Positions 27,400-35,963 of a stretch of 64,000 nucleotides of DNA are shown here, piece by piece. This DNA comes from Lysinibacillus fusiformis. Its GTDB lineage: Bacteria > Bacillota > Bacilli > Bacillales_A > Planococcaceae. The notes under the pieces are model-generated. The model was not told where the DNA came from, searched no databases, and worked only from the letters and a program-made list of their open reading frames with translations. The stretch covers positions 90,587-154,586 of the forward strand of contig JASENG010000009.1 of NCBI GenBank assembly GCA_030027265.1. Reading direction: 5' to 3'. Every line of letters begins with the position of its first letter. The stretch's first letter is position 1. The translations under genes and the position numbers were made by a program.

Positions 27400-28611
27400 C
27401 TATGCCATCTTCTCTACATTATCCTTTGGCAGGAAGAATGCCACCACGAGCAGTATCGGTAAAATAGAAACGATTTTAATTGTCGTATCAATTCCTATAT
27501 TATCGAGTAAAAATCCGATTACTACTGCCCCAATAGCACCCATTCCAAATGCAAAGCCTGTTGTGAGGCCTGCCATAGTTCCAATTTTACTTGGAACTAG
27601 TTCCTGTGCATAAACCACCGTAACCGAGAAGCTAATCATGATTAAGGTACCAATAATGATTAAGAAAACCAGAACTAACCAAATCGGCATATACGGCAAC
27701 ATTAGGCAAAAGGGAAGTGGCCCAACAACTGAAAGGAGAATAACATTTTTCCTCCCGATTCGGTCAGAGAGTGAGCCTCCGAAAAATGTCCCGACGACAC
27801 CAAAAGCCATAAAGATGAAAATAAATACTTGTCCAGTTCTTAAAGATAAATCATAATGATCCATTAAATAGAACACATAGAAATTTGTAATGTTTGTTGT
27901 ATAAAATGAACGAGCAAAAATAATTGTCAGCAAAAGTCCTAAAGCAATGCCAACTTGCTTTTTAGTTAGAGGCGGTAAAGAGGAGATAAGTATTTTTTTC
28001 TTATTCTTCTCTAATTTCTCCGCCTGTAACTGCGCCATATACCATCTGGATAATTTTAACAATATAGCTATCCCGATTGCTGTTAATAATAGAACGATTG
28101 CCGCACCGTGCTGTCCATAGACATCTAATATAAATGCGCTGATTAATGGGGCTAAAGCTTGTCCCGAATTTCCTCCAACCTGATAGATTGATTGAGCAAG
28201 GCCTCTTTTATTGCCTGCTGACATAAAGGATACCTTTGAGCCCTCAGGGTGAAAGACAGCTGATCCCAATCCTAAAAATAATACAGCGATAATAATGACC
28301 CAATAGGATTCGGCCAATACCAGCATGAGCAAGCCTACAAAAGAACTCATCATCCCTATCGGCAATGCATATGGCATTGGTTTCTTATCACTAACGAATC
28401 CGACCACTGGCTGAAGGGTAGAAGAAAACATATTTAAAACAAAGGAAATCATTCCAAGTGCAGTAAAAGAGAGCCCTAGATCTCGTTCCAGCAGCGGAAA
28501 CATTGCCGGGACAACCGATTGCATCGTATCGTTGATTAGATGGGCAACTCCGATAGCGATCATTACTGGATAAATTGGATTATTCGAAGAAGTAGTATTG
28601 TTTGCCTTCAT
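27400..28611 (-). CDS. MFS exporter, fosmidomycin-resistance (Fsr) type
   Basis: A 403-aa, 12-TM major facilitator. The stretch AHLINDTMQSVVPAMFPLL, followed by LQPVVGFVSDKKPMPYALPIGM and AVFHPEGSK, is the Fsr fingerprint, so it probably exports fosmidomycin-like or other small compounds. The start is set at the ATG whose codon ends at 28611 (MKANNTT); AAAGGTG is 13 nt upstream, rather far, and the in-frame extension to 28677 has no ribosome site. No partner gene. Confidence 0.85.
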   Translation of the reverse strand: MKANNTTSSNNPIYPVMIAIGVAHLINDTMQSVVPAMFPLLERDLGLSFTALGMISFVLNMFSSTLQPVVGFVSDKKPMPYALPIGMMSSFVGLLMLVLAESYWVIIIAVLFLGLGSAVFHPEGSKVSFMSAGNKRGLAQSIYQVGGNSGQALAPLISAFILDVYGQHGAAIVLLLTAIGIAILLKLSRWYMAQLQAEKLEKNKKKILISSLPPLTKKQVGIALGLLLTIIFARSFYTTNITNFYVFYLMDHYDLSLRTGQVFIFIFMAFGVVGTFFGGSLSDRIGRKNVILLSVVGPLPFCLMLPYMPIWLVLVFLIIIGTLIMISFSVTVVYAQELVPSKIGTMAGLTTGFAFGMGAIGAVVIGFLLDNIGIDTTIKIVSILPILLVVAFFLPKDNVEKMA

Positions 28612-28773
28612 AATTTTGAAATCACACCTTTTATTCAAATCGTAGTTACAATTATACCCTTTTCTGAATATTTGCAAAGGATATTTGGGTTTATATAGAG
28701 AAAACTTCCTTTACAAATACTTAAGTAAGGATTTACCTTTTCTCTAAATATTTAGGATGATGATGTGTTACAA

Positions 28774-28779
28774 TATAAT
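28774..28779 (+). promoter_or_regulatory. -10 element of the Mef-like gene's leader transcript
   Basis: TATAAT about 35 nt upstream of the leader ORF; the -35 (TTTAGG at 17 bp) is poor, so an activator or weak promoter is possible. Confidence 0.4.
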
Positions 28780-28807
28780 TCACTTTATAGGAATGGAGGG
28801 TTTTCGC

Positions 28808-28840
28808 ATGCAATCAGTTAGACTACGTCACATCATATAG
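28808..28840 (+). CDS. 10-aa leader peptide with an RLR motif
   Basis: ATG 28808 follows GGAGGG (28795-28800) with ideal 7-nt spacing and encodes MQSVRLRHII. R-L-R is the '+x+' arrest motif known from ErmD-type leader peptides, at which macrolide-bound ribosomes stall. Codons 4-6 contain GTTAGAC (28817-28823), complementary to GTCTAAC (28892-28898) downstream, so stalling there would free the second strand. With the terminator at 28966-29003 this looks like a macrolide-sensing attenuator for the Mef-like gene. Confidence 0.7.
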   Translation: MQSVRLRHII

Positions 28841-28865
28841 AACCATCATTTAGATACGTTCAAAT

Positions 28866-28879
28866 CTCTGCATTCAGAG
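28866..28879 (+). promoter_or_regulatory. Small leader hairpin
   Basis: CTCTG-CATT-CAGAG, 5-bp stem with tetraloop, between the leader ORF and the two-hairpin element. Confidence 0.4.
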
Positions 28880-28918
28880 TAAATGGGATTGGTCTAACGA
28901 TGTTGGAAACCTTTAATT

Positions 28919-29003
28919 GCGGATAAGAAAGTATAGCAGTTTCGTATCCGTATAAGCGCAGCTAAGGTTAATCGCAAATAGCTTGGCGATTAACCAATTT
29001 TTC
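28919..29003 (+). terminator. Two-hairpin RNA element ending in a terminator (copy A)
   Basis: Hairpin 1: GCGGATA-GAAA with TTTC-TATCCGT (28919-28951). Linker ATAAGCGCAGCTAAGG. Hairpin 2: perfect 10-bp GGTTAATCGC (28966-28975) / GCGATTAACC (28986-28995) followed by a T run. The same architecture and linker recur at 39981-40064 with compensatory stem changes. Here it should terminate the leader transcript. From 29004 to 29192 I see only a 34-codon ORF without a ribosome site (29006-29110). Confidence 0.75.
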
Positions 29004-29192
29004 TAATGCGAATAGATTTGAAAAAGGGATGCGAGCCTCTCGTTTATTTCGAAAAAGAGTTTGTTGATTTTTTTCAATCGGATCAATACCAACTGCAACA
29101 GATAGATTAACTTGTGTTTATGAATGTATTGTAATGAAATGGTTCTAATAAGATTTTCATCATAAAATCAATTAGAAAAGGATGTAGCATTT

Positions 29193-30431
29193 ATGAGTCA
29201 CCCTGAACAAATTACAGTACAAAATTGGAAGAAAAATATTACGCTATTTTTAGGGAGCCAAACGATTTCGTTATTTGGTTCTGCCCTCGTTCAATATGCC
29301 ATCATGTGGTATATTACCTTAACTACTCAATCTGGGATTATGATGACGATATCGATTATTTGCGGATTTGTTCCAACGTTTTTCCTGTCACCTTTTGCAG
29401 GAGTTTGGGCAGATCGCTATAATCGCAAATTTCTAATTATATTTGCAGATTCAATGATTGCTATAGCTACACTGATATTGGCCATTTTATTTTTAAATGG
29501 ATATGATTCCATGTGGTTATTATTTGTTATTTCTGCTGTACGAGCTGTTGGAACGGGGATACAAACCCCGGCAGTTGGGGCAATTTTACCTCAGATTGTA
29601 CCAGGAGATCAGCTGACGAAAGTAAATGGTGCAAACGGAAGTATTCAAGCTCTTGTGATGCTGGTGGCGCCTATTGCAAGTGCTGGACTTCTATCGATGA
29701 CAACAATCGAAATTATTTTCTTTATTGATGTCGTTACTGCTGCAATCGCAGTTTTCACATTACTATTGTTCTTAAAAGTACCACTGCATGAAAAAGCAAA
29801 AGAAGCGCAAACAACAGGCTACTTTAGTGATTTTAAAGCGGGTCTATCTTATATTAACCAACATGCATTTTTAAAGAAATTTTTTACATTCTTTGCGATG
29901 TTTCTTATTTTAGCAGCGCCAGCCGCCTTCTTGACGCCTTTACAAGTAACAAGAAGCTTTGGAGCAAATGAATGGTATTTATCAGCGATTGAAATTGCCT
30001 TTTCCATAGGGATGATGGCTGGAGGAATACTTATAGCCTCATGGGGCGGTTTTAAAAATAAAACGCATACAATGACGATATCAGCCTTTGGTTTTGGTAT
30101 CGGTACTGTTTTACTTGGTGTAGTCCCTGTATTTTGGATTTACTTAATCATTATGGCCCTTGTCGGGATTGTTATGCCGATGTTTAATACACCAGCAACA
30201 GTATTGCTTCAAGAAAAGGTTGAACCGGATTACTTGGGGCGAGTGTTTGGGGTTTTAACGATGATTTCGACTTCGGTAATGCCGCTGGGGATGATTATCT
30301 TTGGTCCGCTTGCAGATATTGTAGCAATCGAATGGCTATTAATCGGAACAGGGATATTGCTGTTCCTGCTCGGATTCGTCTTACTGGGAAGCAAAGTATT
30401 GATAGAAGCAGGGAAACCAGCTAAGGAATAA
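29193..30431 (+). CDS. MFS exporter, Mef-like macrolide-efflux family
   Basis: A 412-aa, 12-TM major facilitator of the MefA/YvqJ type. QTISLFGSALVQYAIMWYIT, SPFAGVWADRYNRK and RAVGTGIQTPA in the first half and EPDYLGRVFGV near residue 345 match Mef proteins. These export macrolides by proton antiport, though many chromosomal relatives have unknown substrates. AAAAGGATG precedes the ATG. The upstream RLR leader peptide and terminator strengthen a drug-inducible efflux role; that remains inference. Confidence 0.82.
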   Translation: MSHPEQITVQNWKKNITLFLGSQTISLFGSALVQYAIMWYITLTTQSGIMMTISIICGFVPTFFLSPFAGVWADRYNRKFLIIFADSMIAIATLILAILFLNGYDSMWLLFVISAVRAVGTGIQTPAVGAILPQIVPGDQLTKVNGANGSIQALVMLVAPIASAGLLSMTTIEIIFFIDVVTAAIAVFTLLLFLKVPLHEKAKEAQTTGYFSDFKAGLSYINQHAFLKKFFTFFAMFLILAAPAAFLTPLQVTRSFGANEWYLSAIEIAFSIGMMAGGILIASWGGFKNKTHTMTISAFGFGIGTVLLGVVPVFWIYLIIMALVGIVMPMFNTPATVLLQEKVEPDYLGRVFGVLTMISTSVMPLGMIIFGPLADIVAIEWLLIGTGILLFLLGFVLLGSKVLIEAGKPAKE

Positions 30432-30433
30432 AT

Positions 30434-30473
30434 AAAAAGAAGATTTCGGTATAGAGCCGAAATCTTCTTTTTT
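30434..30473. terminator. Bidirectional terminator between convergent genes
   Basis: AAAAAGAAGATTTCGG / CCGAAATCTTCTTTTTT around a 7-nt loop, symmetric A/T flanks. Confidence 0.9.
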
Positions 30474-30482
30474 AGTTAAGTA

Positions 30483-31667
30483 TTAATAAGCTAAGCCAAA
30501 TAAGGCTTTAATATGTGTTAAATAACGAACGTGGCTAGCTTCTTTCATTAATGAAGCTGGAAGGCCTTTTAATGGAATGTTGTTGCTTCCAACAGTAGCT
30601 ACACCGTCTTTGCGTCCAAGACTAGCAAGTGTACCAGAGTTAATAGGATTAAATACTTCTAGTTTTTGTCCTTCAAGAGTTGCATATAAGTTATAGCCTG
30701 CAGTTTCCCCCATTTGCCATGCTACTTGAGCAGTTGGCGCAAATAATGGACGACCGCCATCAGCTGGAAGAGCAACAGAAGCATCTCCAACAACATATAC
30801 TTCTGGGTGAGATTTAGAGCGTAAATACTCATCGATCACTGCTTTACCGCGATCACATTCAAGACCTGACTCTTGTACTAATGGAAGTGCTGCAACCCCG
30901 CCAGTCCAGATGAATGTATTTGCTTCAATCACAGAGCCGTCTTTAAGAGAAATTTTATTTCCTTCTACGCCTGTTACAGGAAGACCAGTTAAGAATTCAA
31001 CGCCGCGTTTTGTTAAGCTTTCAGTAGCACGTGTGATTAAATCATCCGGAAGTACAGGCAAGATTTTAGGACCCGCTTCAACAAGCTTGATGTTAAGATC
31101 TTTAAAGTCCACACCGTATTTTCTAGCGATTTTAGGGAAGTTATCAACGATTTCGCCAACTAGCTCGACACCAGTTAAACCGCCTCCCCCAATTACGATT
31201 GTTGCATCTGCCGGATTTTTTGATTTTGCATAAGCAGCGATTTTGCTTTCGATGTGATGGTTAATACGGTTCGCATCGTCAACAGATTTTAAGACCATAC
31301 TGTTTTCTTCAAGGCCTGGAATACCGAAGAAACCAGTTTGGCTGCCAAGAGCTACTACTAGGTTGTCATATTCCATTACAGAACCATCAACCATGTGAAC
31401 TTCTTTGTTTTCTACCGAGAAAGATTTTACTTCATTTACTACAACGTTAACATCTTTATCTTTAAATAGTTTTGTTAAAGGGAAAGAGATTGCGCGTTCA
31501 GTAGTTGTTCCACCTGCAAGTCGGTGTAATTCCGTAATTAGTTGGTGAGTAGGGTATTTATTCACCACTGTTACTTTTGCTTCTTCTTTACTTACATATT
31601 TACGTAATGTTAGAGCAGTTAGTAAACCACCATAACCTGCACCTAAGATGACGATTTCTTTTGCCAT
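30483..31667 (-). CDS. ndh: Type II NADH dehydrogenase (NDH-2)
   Basis: A 394-aa membrane-associated flavoprotein that passes electrons from NADH to menaquinone without pumping protons. The FAD-binding motif GAGYGG sits near the N-terminus, the NADH Rossmann motif GGGGLTGVELVGE at about 160-175, and the second FAD contact YVVGD near 290; the C-terminus is amphipathic, as in NDH-2. The start at 31667 has GGAGG 7 nt upstream (31685 does not). It follows the yjlC gene by about 40 bp, the same order as B. subtilis yjlC-ndh. Confidence 0.92.
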   Translation of the reverse strand: MAKEIVILGAGYGGLLTALTLRKYVSKEEAKVTVVNKYPTHQLITELHRLAGGTTTERAISFPLTKLFKDKDVNVVVNEVKSFSVENKEVHMVDGSVMEYDNLVVALGSQTGFFGIPGLEENSMVLKSVDDANRINHHIESKIAAYAKSKNPADATIVIGGGGLTGVELVGEIVDNFPKIARKYGVDFKDLNIKLVEAGPKILPVLPDDLITRATESLTKRGVEFLTGLPVTGVEGNKISLKDGSVIEANTFIWTGGVAALPLVQESGLECDRGKAVIDEYLRSKSHPEVYVVGDASVALPADGGRPLFAPTAQVAWQMGETAGYNLYATLEGQKLEVFNPINSGTLASLGRKDGVATVGSNNIPLKGLPASLMKEASHVRYLTHIKALFGLAY

Positions 31668-31705
31668 GATAAATCCTCCGTCCATACTAGTTAAATATAA
31701 GGAAA

Positions 31706-32128
31706 CTATTCTTGTGTTTTACGTTCTGCTTGAACTTCTAAAAAAGCATTTGCGAAGCGGAAAAGCTTCTGTGCTTCCGGATCTTTCAATAATTTTAATA
31801 GTCCGAATAAACCGATTGTTTCGTTTGTAGCATCGGCACGATCTTTTGCTTCAATAGCAGTGGCAGCGATAGATTTAACTGAACCAATTACAGGCTCAGA
31901 CATTTCTTTAATAGCGCTCACTGTATCACTTTTTAATACTTCATCCGTTGCAACTAATTGAGCTAAATCATAAGTTTTCGTTAAAAGTGTTACAACCTCA
32001 GTTAGCTTAGGTAATTGTTCTACTAGAGTAGTTAGTGATTCTTGAACTTCAGGCTTTAATAATTGGTCAAGTAAATCTGTTCTTCCTGTTAGTAAGCCTT
32101 GCTGAGCTTGAGTCAATTCTTCTGACAT
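31706..32128 (-). CDS. yjlC: DUF1641 protein, YjlC-like
   Basis: A 140-aa soluble, mostly helical protein of the DUF1641 family. The C-terminal GLFGLLKLLKDPEAQK is the family hallmark. It lies directly upstream of ndh in the same operon, as in B. subtilis. DUF1641 proteins are found beside oxidoreductases but their role is unproven. ATG 32128 has AAGGAG 8 nt upstream; the in-frame TTG at 32134 is too close to it. Confidence 0.88.
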   Translation of the reverse strand: MSEELTQAQQGLLTGRTDLLDQLLKPEVQESLTTLVEQLPKLTEVVTLLTKTYDLAQLVATDEVLKSDTVSAIKEMSEPVIGSVKSIAATAIEAKDRADATNETIGLFGLLKLLKDPEAQKLFRFANAFLEVQAERKTQE

Positions 32129-32178
32129 ATCCAATTCTCCTTTGCATTTTGCACATTAGCATTTTACTTTGAAAAAGT

Positions 32179-32196
32179 TTGATAAATATTTCACAT
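32179..32196 (-). promoter_or_regulatory. Rex-box-like operator upstream of yjlC-ndh
   Basis: On the minus strand the 18-mer ATGTGAAATATTTATCAA matches TTGTGAAATATTTCACAA at 15 of 18 positions, about 50-70 nt upstream of yjlC. B. subtilis yjlC-ndh is a known target of the NADH/NAD+ sensor Rex. Function here is inferred. Confidence 0.55.
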
Positions 32197-32372
32197 AAAG
32201 TTATACAACCCACATTGAAATCAAACCAAATTTTTCATCATTGTGAATTTTATACATCTCCAATGATAAACTAAATATTCTCGTAATCCTATACTTCTTT
32301 GTTAAAAATCTAAATGTGAGTCATATGTTAGAAAATTTTTAATATAAAAACAATTTTCTGTTAACAATGAGA

Positions 32373-32417
32373 TAAAGCTTAAGTTAAAATTTAGCAAAAT
32401 CTTGAACTTAAGCTTTA
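32373..32417. repeat. Perfect 13-bp inverted repeat in the bpsB-yjlC gap
   Basis: TAAAGCTTAAGTT (32373-32385) and AACTTAAGCTTTA (32405-32417) with a 19-nt loop. No T run follows on either strand, so it is an unusual terminator for bpsB at best; it could be an operator. The rest of 32197-32522 is AT-rich with nothing else recognised. Confidence 0.6.
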
Positions 32418-32522
32418 CAAGATGAATTATACGACTTAATTCTCGTAATTTCTATTAATAAAGAAAGAATTTTAATTTATACTGAGTTCGAAAGCGGGTA
32501 TGTTGAAATTTTATAGGAAATC

Positions 32523-33086
32523 TTAATGCTGCTGGTCATTCGGAAGAACCGTGGTTACCTTCTTTTTAAACTTTTCACTATAATTCGTTGCTTCTTCTAA
32601 AGCCTTTTCTTCAGCAGGGATTCTAACGGATAACATCGCAAAGTTAAGCATGGTAAAGCAGATTGCCGTAATATATGCCTGAAACATTAAAGGCAGAAGC
32701 AAGATTTCGATACTCACAACTAGATAGTTTGGATGTCTGAAGAAAAGATAAGGTCCCTTTTTGACCACATTTGCTCCAGGCAATATAATAATCTTTGTAT
32801 TCCAAAACGGTCCTAAGGATGCCAAACACCATACTCTTAAACCTTGAACTAAAAGGAATAAAATAAATAGCCATAAAAAGATAGGGGAAATTGTCCGATC
32901 AAGCAAAAGTACTTCGGTAAGTAAGCCTATAAAGAAGCTAACATGAAGTGCAATCATAAAAGGATAGTGTGAGGCGCCGGCTTCGAAGGCACCGGCTGCT
33001 AACATTTTTTTCTCATTTCTTCTTGCAATAATGACTTCAATAACTCGCTGCAAGATGACGATCGAAACGAATAAGATAAAGAACAT
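32523..33086 (-). CDS. bpsB: Isoprenylcysteine-methyltransferase-like membrane methyltransferase (BpsB)
   Basis: A 188-aa membrane protein of the ICMT family with about five hydrophobic segments and the SAM/substrate signature GPYLFFRHPNYLVVSIE. In B. subtilis BpsB methylates the alkylpyrones made by BpsA. ATG 33086 is chosen because GGAGGG, inside the end of bpsA, is 7 nt upstream. It starts 2 nt after the bpsA stop, so the two are translationally coupled. Confidence 0.85.
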   Translation of the reverse strand: MFFILFVSIVILQRVIEVIIARRNEKKMLAAGAFEAGASHYPFMIALHVSFFIGLLTEVLLLDRTISPIFLWLFILFLLVQGLRVWCLASLGPFWNTKIIILPGANVVKKGPYLFFRHPNYLVVSIEILLLPLMFQAYITAICFTMLNFAMLSVRIPAEEKALEEATNYSEKFKKKVTTVLPNDQQH

Positions 33087-33088
33087 CG

Positions 33089-34171
33089 TTAATCCCTCCA
33101 TTGTAGTAATAATGACTCTCCACTAAATCCAGGACCCAGAGCGAGCAATAAACCATAACGATTAGGTTTTGATTCTGTTATCATAAATTGCTCCAGCACA
33201 TAATGGACAGTTGGAGATGACATATTTCCGTGATTGTGAAGTACTTCCCTTGAAATTGCGGTATGCTGTTCGTTCATATTTAAAGTTTCTTCATAGGCGG
33301 CTAATACCTTTTTTCCTCCAGGATGCGCCACTAAATAATCGATTTGTTCCTTCGAAAGATTTTGTTCTTTTAAAAAGTCATCTATAAATGGGCCTAACCA
33401 TTTGCTAATAATGGAAGGAATATCTCTAGAGAAAATAACGTGAAGTCCATCATTTTTCAGATCCCAGCCCATAACATCTTCAGAATCAGGCATCCACTTT
33501 GAGGCAGTATCCACAATATAGGGTACCGGCTTTTTATTGTTAATTGACACTTTATCCCCACAAACTAAAAGACAAGAAACACCATCTGCAAAGAGAGAGG
33601 CGCCTACTAAGTTACTTTTTGAAAAATCATTTGGTTGAAAGGTTAAACTGCAAAGTTCTACGCAAACTACGAGCACTTTTTCATTTGGATGGGCTAAACA
33701 GTAATCATAAGCCCTGCTGATACCTGCAGCTCCACCAGCACAACCAAGTCCCCAAATCGGTATCCGCTTCATACGATCCGAAAATTCAAGTTTGTTCATA
33801 ATGCGTGCGTCAATGCTCGGGGTAGAAATGCCGGTGCTGGATACAAAAATAATGCCATCAATTTCCTTGGGTGATAGAGGCTGGTCTAAAAAGAGTGTAT
33901 TGGAAAGACAGGATTCTATGACGTTGACTCCATATTCCACTGCTAAATCAATATATAAATTATTACGTTCTTCAAAACTATGCTCTATTTTGTGCCATTC
34001 CAACGGGACACAAAAATGGCGCTGTTTGATTTCACCGTTCTTAAATACTTTTAATAACCGCTCCAGTTGGGGAATTTTATCGGTAAATAGTTCTTTGGTG
34101 AGGTGCTCAATATTATTTTGGTCTAATGTATATGGGGGATTATATGTACTAATAGATGCAATTTTTGGCAT
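33089..34171 (-). CDS. bpsA: Type III polyketide synthase (alkylpyrone synthase BpsA)
   Basis: A 360-aa thiolase-fold enzyme of the chalcone/stilbene synthase superfamily. The catalytic triad is visible: Cys144 in GLGCAGG, His283 in VAHPGG, Asn316 in HNHGNMSS. The B. subtilis relative condenses long-chain acyl-CoA with malonyl-CoA into alkylpyrones, which BpsB then methylates; the lipids probably sit in the membrane. AAAGGAG precedes the ATG. It heads the bpsA-bpsB operon. Confidence 0.9.
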   Translation of the reverse strand: MPKIASISTYNPPYTLDQNNIEHLTKELFTDKIPQLERLLKVFKNGEIKQRHFCVPLEWHKIEHSFEERNNLYIDLAVEYGVNVIESCLSNTLFLDQPLSPKEIDGIIFVSSTGISTPSIDARIMNKLEFSDRMKRIPIWGLGCAGGAAGISRAYDYCLAHPNEKVLVVCVELCSLTFQPNDFSKSNLVGASLFADGVSCLLVCGDKVSINNKKPVPYIVDTASKWMPDSEDVMGWDLKNDGLHVIFSRDIPSIISKWLGPFIDDFLKEQNLSKEQIDYLVAHPGGKKVLAAYEETLNMNEQHTAISREVLHNHGNMSSPTVHYVLEQFMITESKPNRYGLLLALGPGFSGESLLLQWRD

Positions 34172-34319
34172 AATAAATCTCCTTTTTATAAGGTATCTTC
34201 CCCTTGTGAAGGGTAAATATGCACAATTTGCAAAGGAACTGTTAAAGAAGGCAATTATATTAGTTTGAGGGGTAGTCGAAATAAAGTAACTTTCATGCCA
34301 ATTTACTTAATGAAAAGAA

Positions 34320-34351
34320 GTGCTGAAAAAAATTTTATAAGGGTTCAGCAC
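34320..34351 (-). terminator. Terminator of the zinc-ribbon gene
   Basis: GTGCTGAA and TTCAGCAC arms; on the minus strand followed by TTCTTTTC. Confidence 0.6.
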
Positions 34352-34363
34352 CTCCCAATCTTC

Positions 34364-35038
34364 TTAATCTGAAGCTTTTTTGATTTGGTTTAAATTTAAA
34401 GTTTTTAAAAGCAGTTCCGAATAGAGTAAAAAGTAATCGATACAATCTTTCACTAGCTCTGAATTAGCGTAATAATCAGCATTTTTTTGGTAGTGCAGAT
34501 AATCGTTTTTTAGTACTTCGAGCAATTTTTTCGAAAAAAGATGAATATTTGTGGAATGAAATTGTTCCAAGCAGGCAATGACATTACAAAAAAGAATGAT
34601 GTCCTCGGAATCCGGATGTTCTAAAATTGCAATATCCTTAAGCAAAATTTCTAACGACTTAATATAGCCGAAGAAGGCAAGATCATAGTATCCTAACAAT
34701 TCACAGTTTGTAGACTGCGTATAAAGATTTTGAAACTTCTTGGATGTATTATTGATTAATGAACTCTCGCTGAATCCGTATTTGGGAATGGAAACCAGGT
34801 ATTTTTCATTTGTCGTTGCCTCATTACGACCGTCGTTAAAAATAAAATAGTCTTTTTTACATGAAGGGCAAGTTAAAGAAATGACACATAATTTAAAGCT
34901 ATTGTTTTCTAATAAATACGTATTTTCAGGTGAAGGATGAATTTCTAAATTGCAATGTGGGCATTTGTTCAAAATTATGTATTCCTGATTCTCGTGATCA
35001 TAGTGGATTTTCTTCAGTTTTTTATCATTTCTTTGCAT
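34364..35038 (-). CDS. Zinc-ribbon protein of unknown function, DUF4145-like
   Basis: 224 aa, no membrane segment. Two CxxC pairs at about residues 26-29 (CPHC) and 57-60 (CPSC) form a likely zinc ribbon. The C-terminal half is helical (YYDLAFFGYIKSLEILLKDIAI; DYFLLYSELLLKTL) and resembles DUF4145-type domains found in nuclease or defence contexts; that resemblance is from memory and weak. AAAGGAG lies upstream of the ATG. It stands alone with its own terminator. Confidence 0.6.
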   Translation of the reverse strand: MQRNDKKLKKIHYDHENQEYIILNKCPHCNLEIHPSPENTYLLENNSFKLCVISLTCPSCKKDYFIFNDGRNEATTNEKYLVSIPKYGFSESSLINNTSKKFQNLYTQSTNCELLGYYDLAFFGYIKSLEILLKDIAILEHPDSEDIILFCNVIACLEQFHSTNIHLFSKKLLEVLKNDYLHYQKNADYYANSELVKDCIDYFLLYSELLLKTLNLNQIKKASD

Positions 35039-35141
35039 AGTAAAATATTGCTCCTTTATGAGGCGTTAAGCGTCTTTGTCAAATAAGTTCGTGTATAGTA
35101 TGAACAATATAATCTGCAATTTTGCATGAAAAGTAGCGGGA

Positions 35142-35171
35142 ATAAAAAAGAGGCAAGCCAGGCTTACCTCG
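35142..35171 (-). terminator. Terminator of the MerR/TipAS gene
   Basis: GAGGCAAGCC (35150-35159) and GGCTTACCTC (35161-35170); on the minus strand followed by T6. Confidence 0.7.
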
Positions 35172-35179
35172 CCGAACAG

Positions 35180-35941
35180 TTATTTCTTATCTACATAGTT
35201 GATGATAGCATCTCTCAAAAATTCAGTACCACCTTCAATATTCTTATCGTAGTAGGCTTTAAAGCGTTCGTCTGCAACATACATTTCTGCCAGTCCTTTA
35301 TGGGCTTCCTTCGAATAAGTTGGCCATGAGTAGGTTAACCATTCTTTATGTTTGGCAGCAAGAAGTTGGGCTAATTCTGAATCCGGATTACCTGTTGCAA
35401 AAGCTTTTGGAAGCAATTCGAAAATTTCAGCCCCCAATTTTTCCATAGCATCGTAGTCTTCCTTTGACATTCCGCGAAGCTTTGCATTGGAATCATCAAC
35501 GGTTTTGTCACCGTATTTTCCCCGAATTTCTTCCCCATATTTATTTTCATTTTCGGCAATCATTTTTTCTTTAAAAGCCTCGAATTTCTCGGCGTTACTC
35601 AAACTAATCTCTCCTTTTTGATAAGCAATTGTTTTGTCAATTGTCTCGATTAATTTATCCAGGCGGGCACGTTTTCGTACAAGCTCGTGATAATGGCGAT
35701 TTAGAGCAGTCAAATGATCGAAATTTGGTTCATTCATGATTTGAATAATAGTCTCTAAATCTAGATCCAATTCTCGAAAAAATAAAATTTGCTGTAATCG
35801 ATCAATTTCTTTTTGGCTATAAATACGATATCCAGAGCTGTTGATTCTGGTTGGTTTTAAAAGGTTAATTTCGTCATAATAGCGTAGAGTTCGCGCGCTA
35901 ACTCCAGCTAATTTTGCTAATTTGCTAATCGTATACTCCAT
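35180..35941 (-). CDS. MerR-family regulator with TipAS drug-binding domain
   Basis: 253 aa. The N-terminal MerR winged helix (1-70: YTISKLAKLAGVSARTLRYYDEINLLKP) is followed by a coiled coil (about 75-110) and a TipAS-type C-terminal domain (about 120-250), which in TipA, Mta and SkgA binds peptide antibiotics or other multidrug ligands and activates efflux genes. Start at 35941 (GGAGGG upstream); the longer ORF to 36061 crosses the promoter. The promoter has the 19-bp spacer and dyad expected for autoactivation. Confidence 0.88.
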   Translation of the reverse strand: MEYTISKLAKLAGVSARTLRYYDEINLLKPTRINSSGYRIYSQKEIDRLQQILFFRELDLDLETIIQIMNEPNFDHLTALNRHYHELVRKRARLDKLIETIDKTIAYQKGEISLSNAEKFEAFKEKMIAENENKYGEEIRGKYGDKTVDDSNAKLRGMSKEDYDAMEKLGAEIFELLPKAFATGNPDSELAQLLAAKHKEWLTYSWPTYSKEAHKGLAEMYVADERFKAYYDKNIEGGTEFLRDAIINYVDKK

Positions 35942-35963
35942 CGTAATCCCTCCAGATAATTTC

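Noticed and set aside
27317..27613. 98-aa plus-strand ORF
   Set aside because: Antisense shadow of the Fsr-type exporter.
28919..29003. T-box or known riboswitch
   Set aside because: No T-box sequence (GGTGG-type) or conserved core of any riboswitch class I know; described instead as an unassigned two-hairpin element.
29006..29110. 34-codon ORF between the leader terminator and the Mef-like gene
   Set aside because: ATG directly follows the T run without a ribosome site; no recognisable family.
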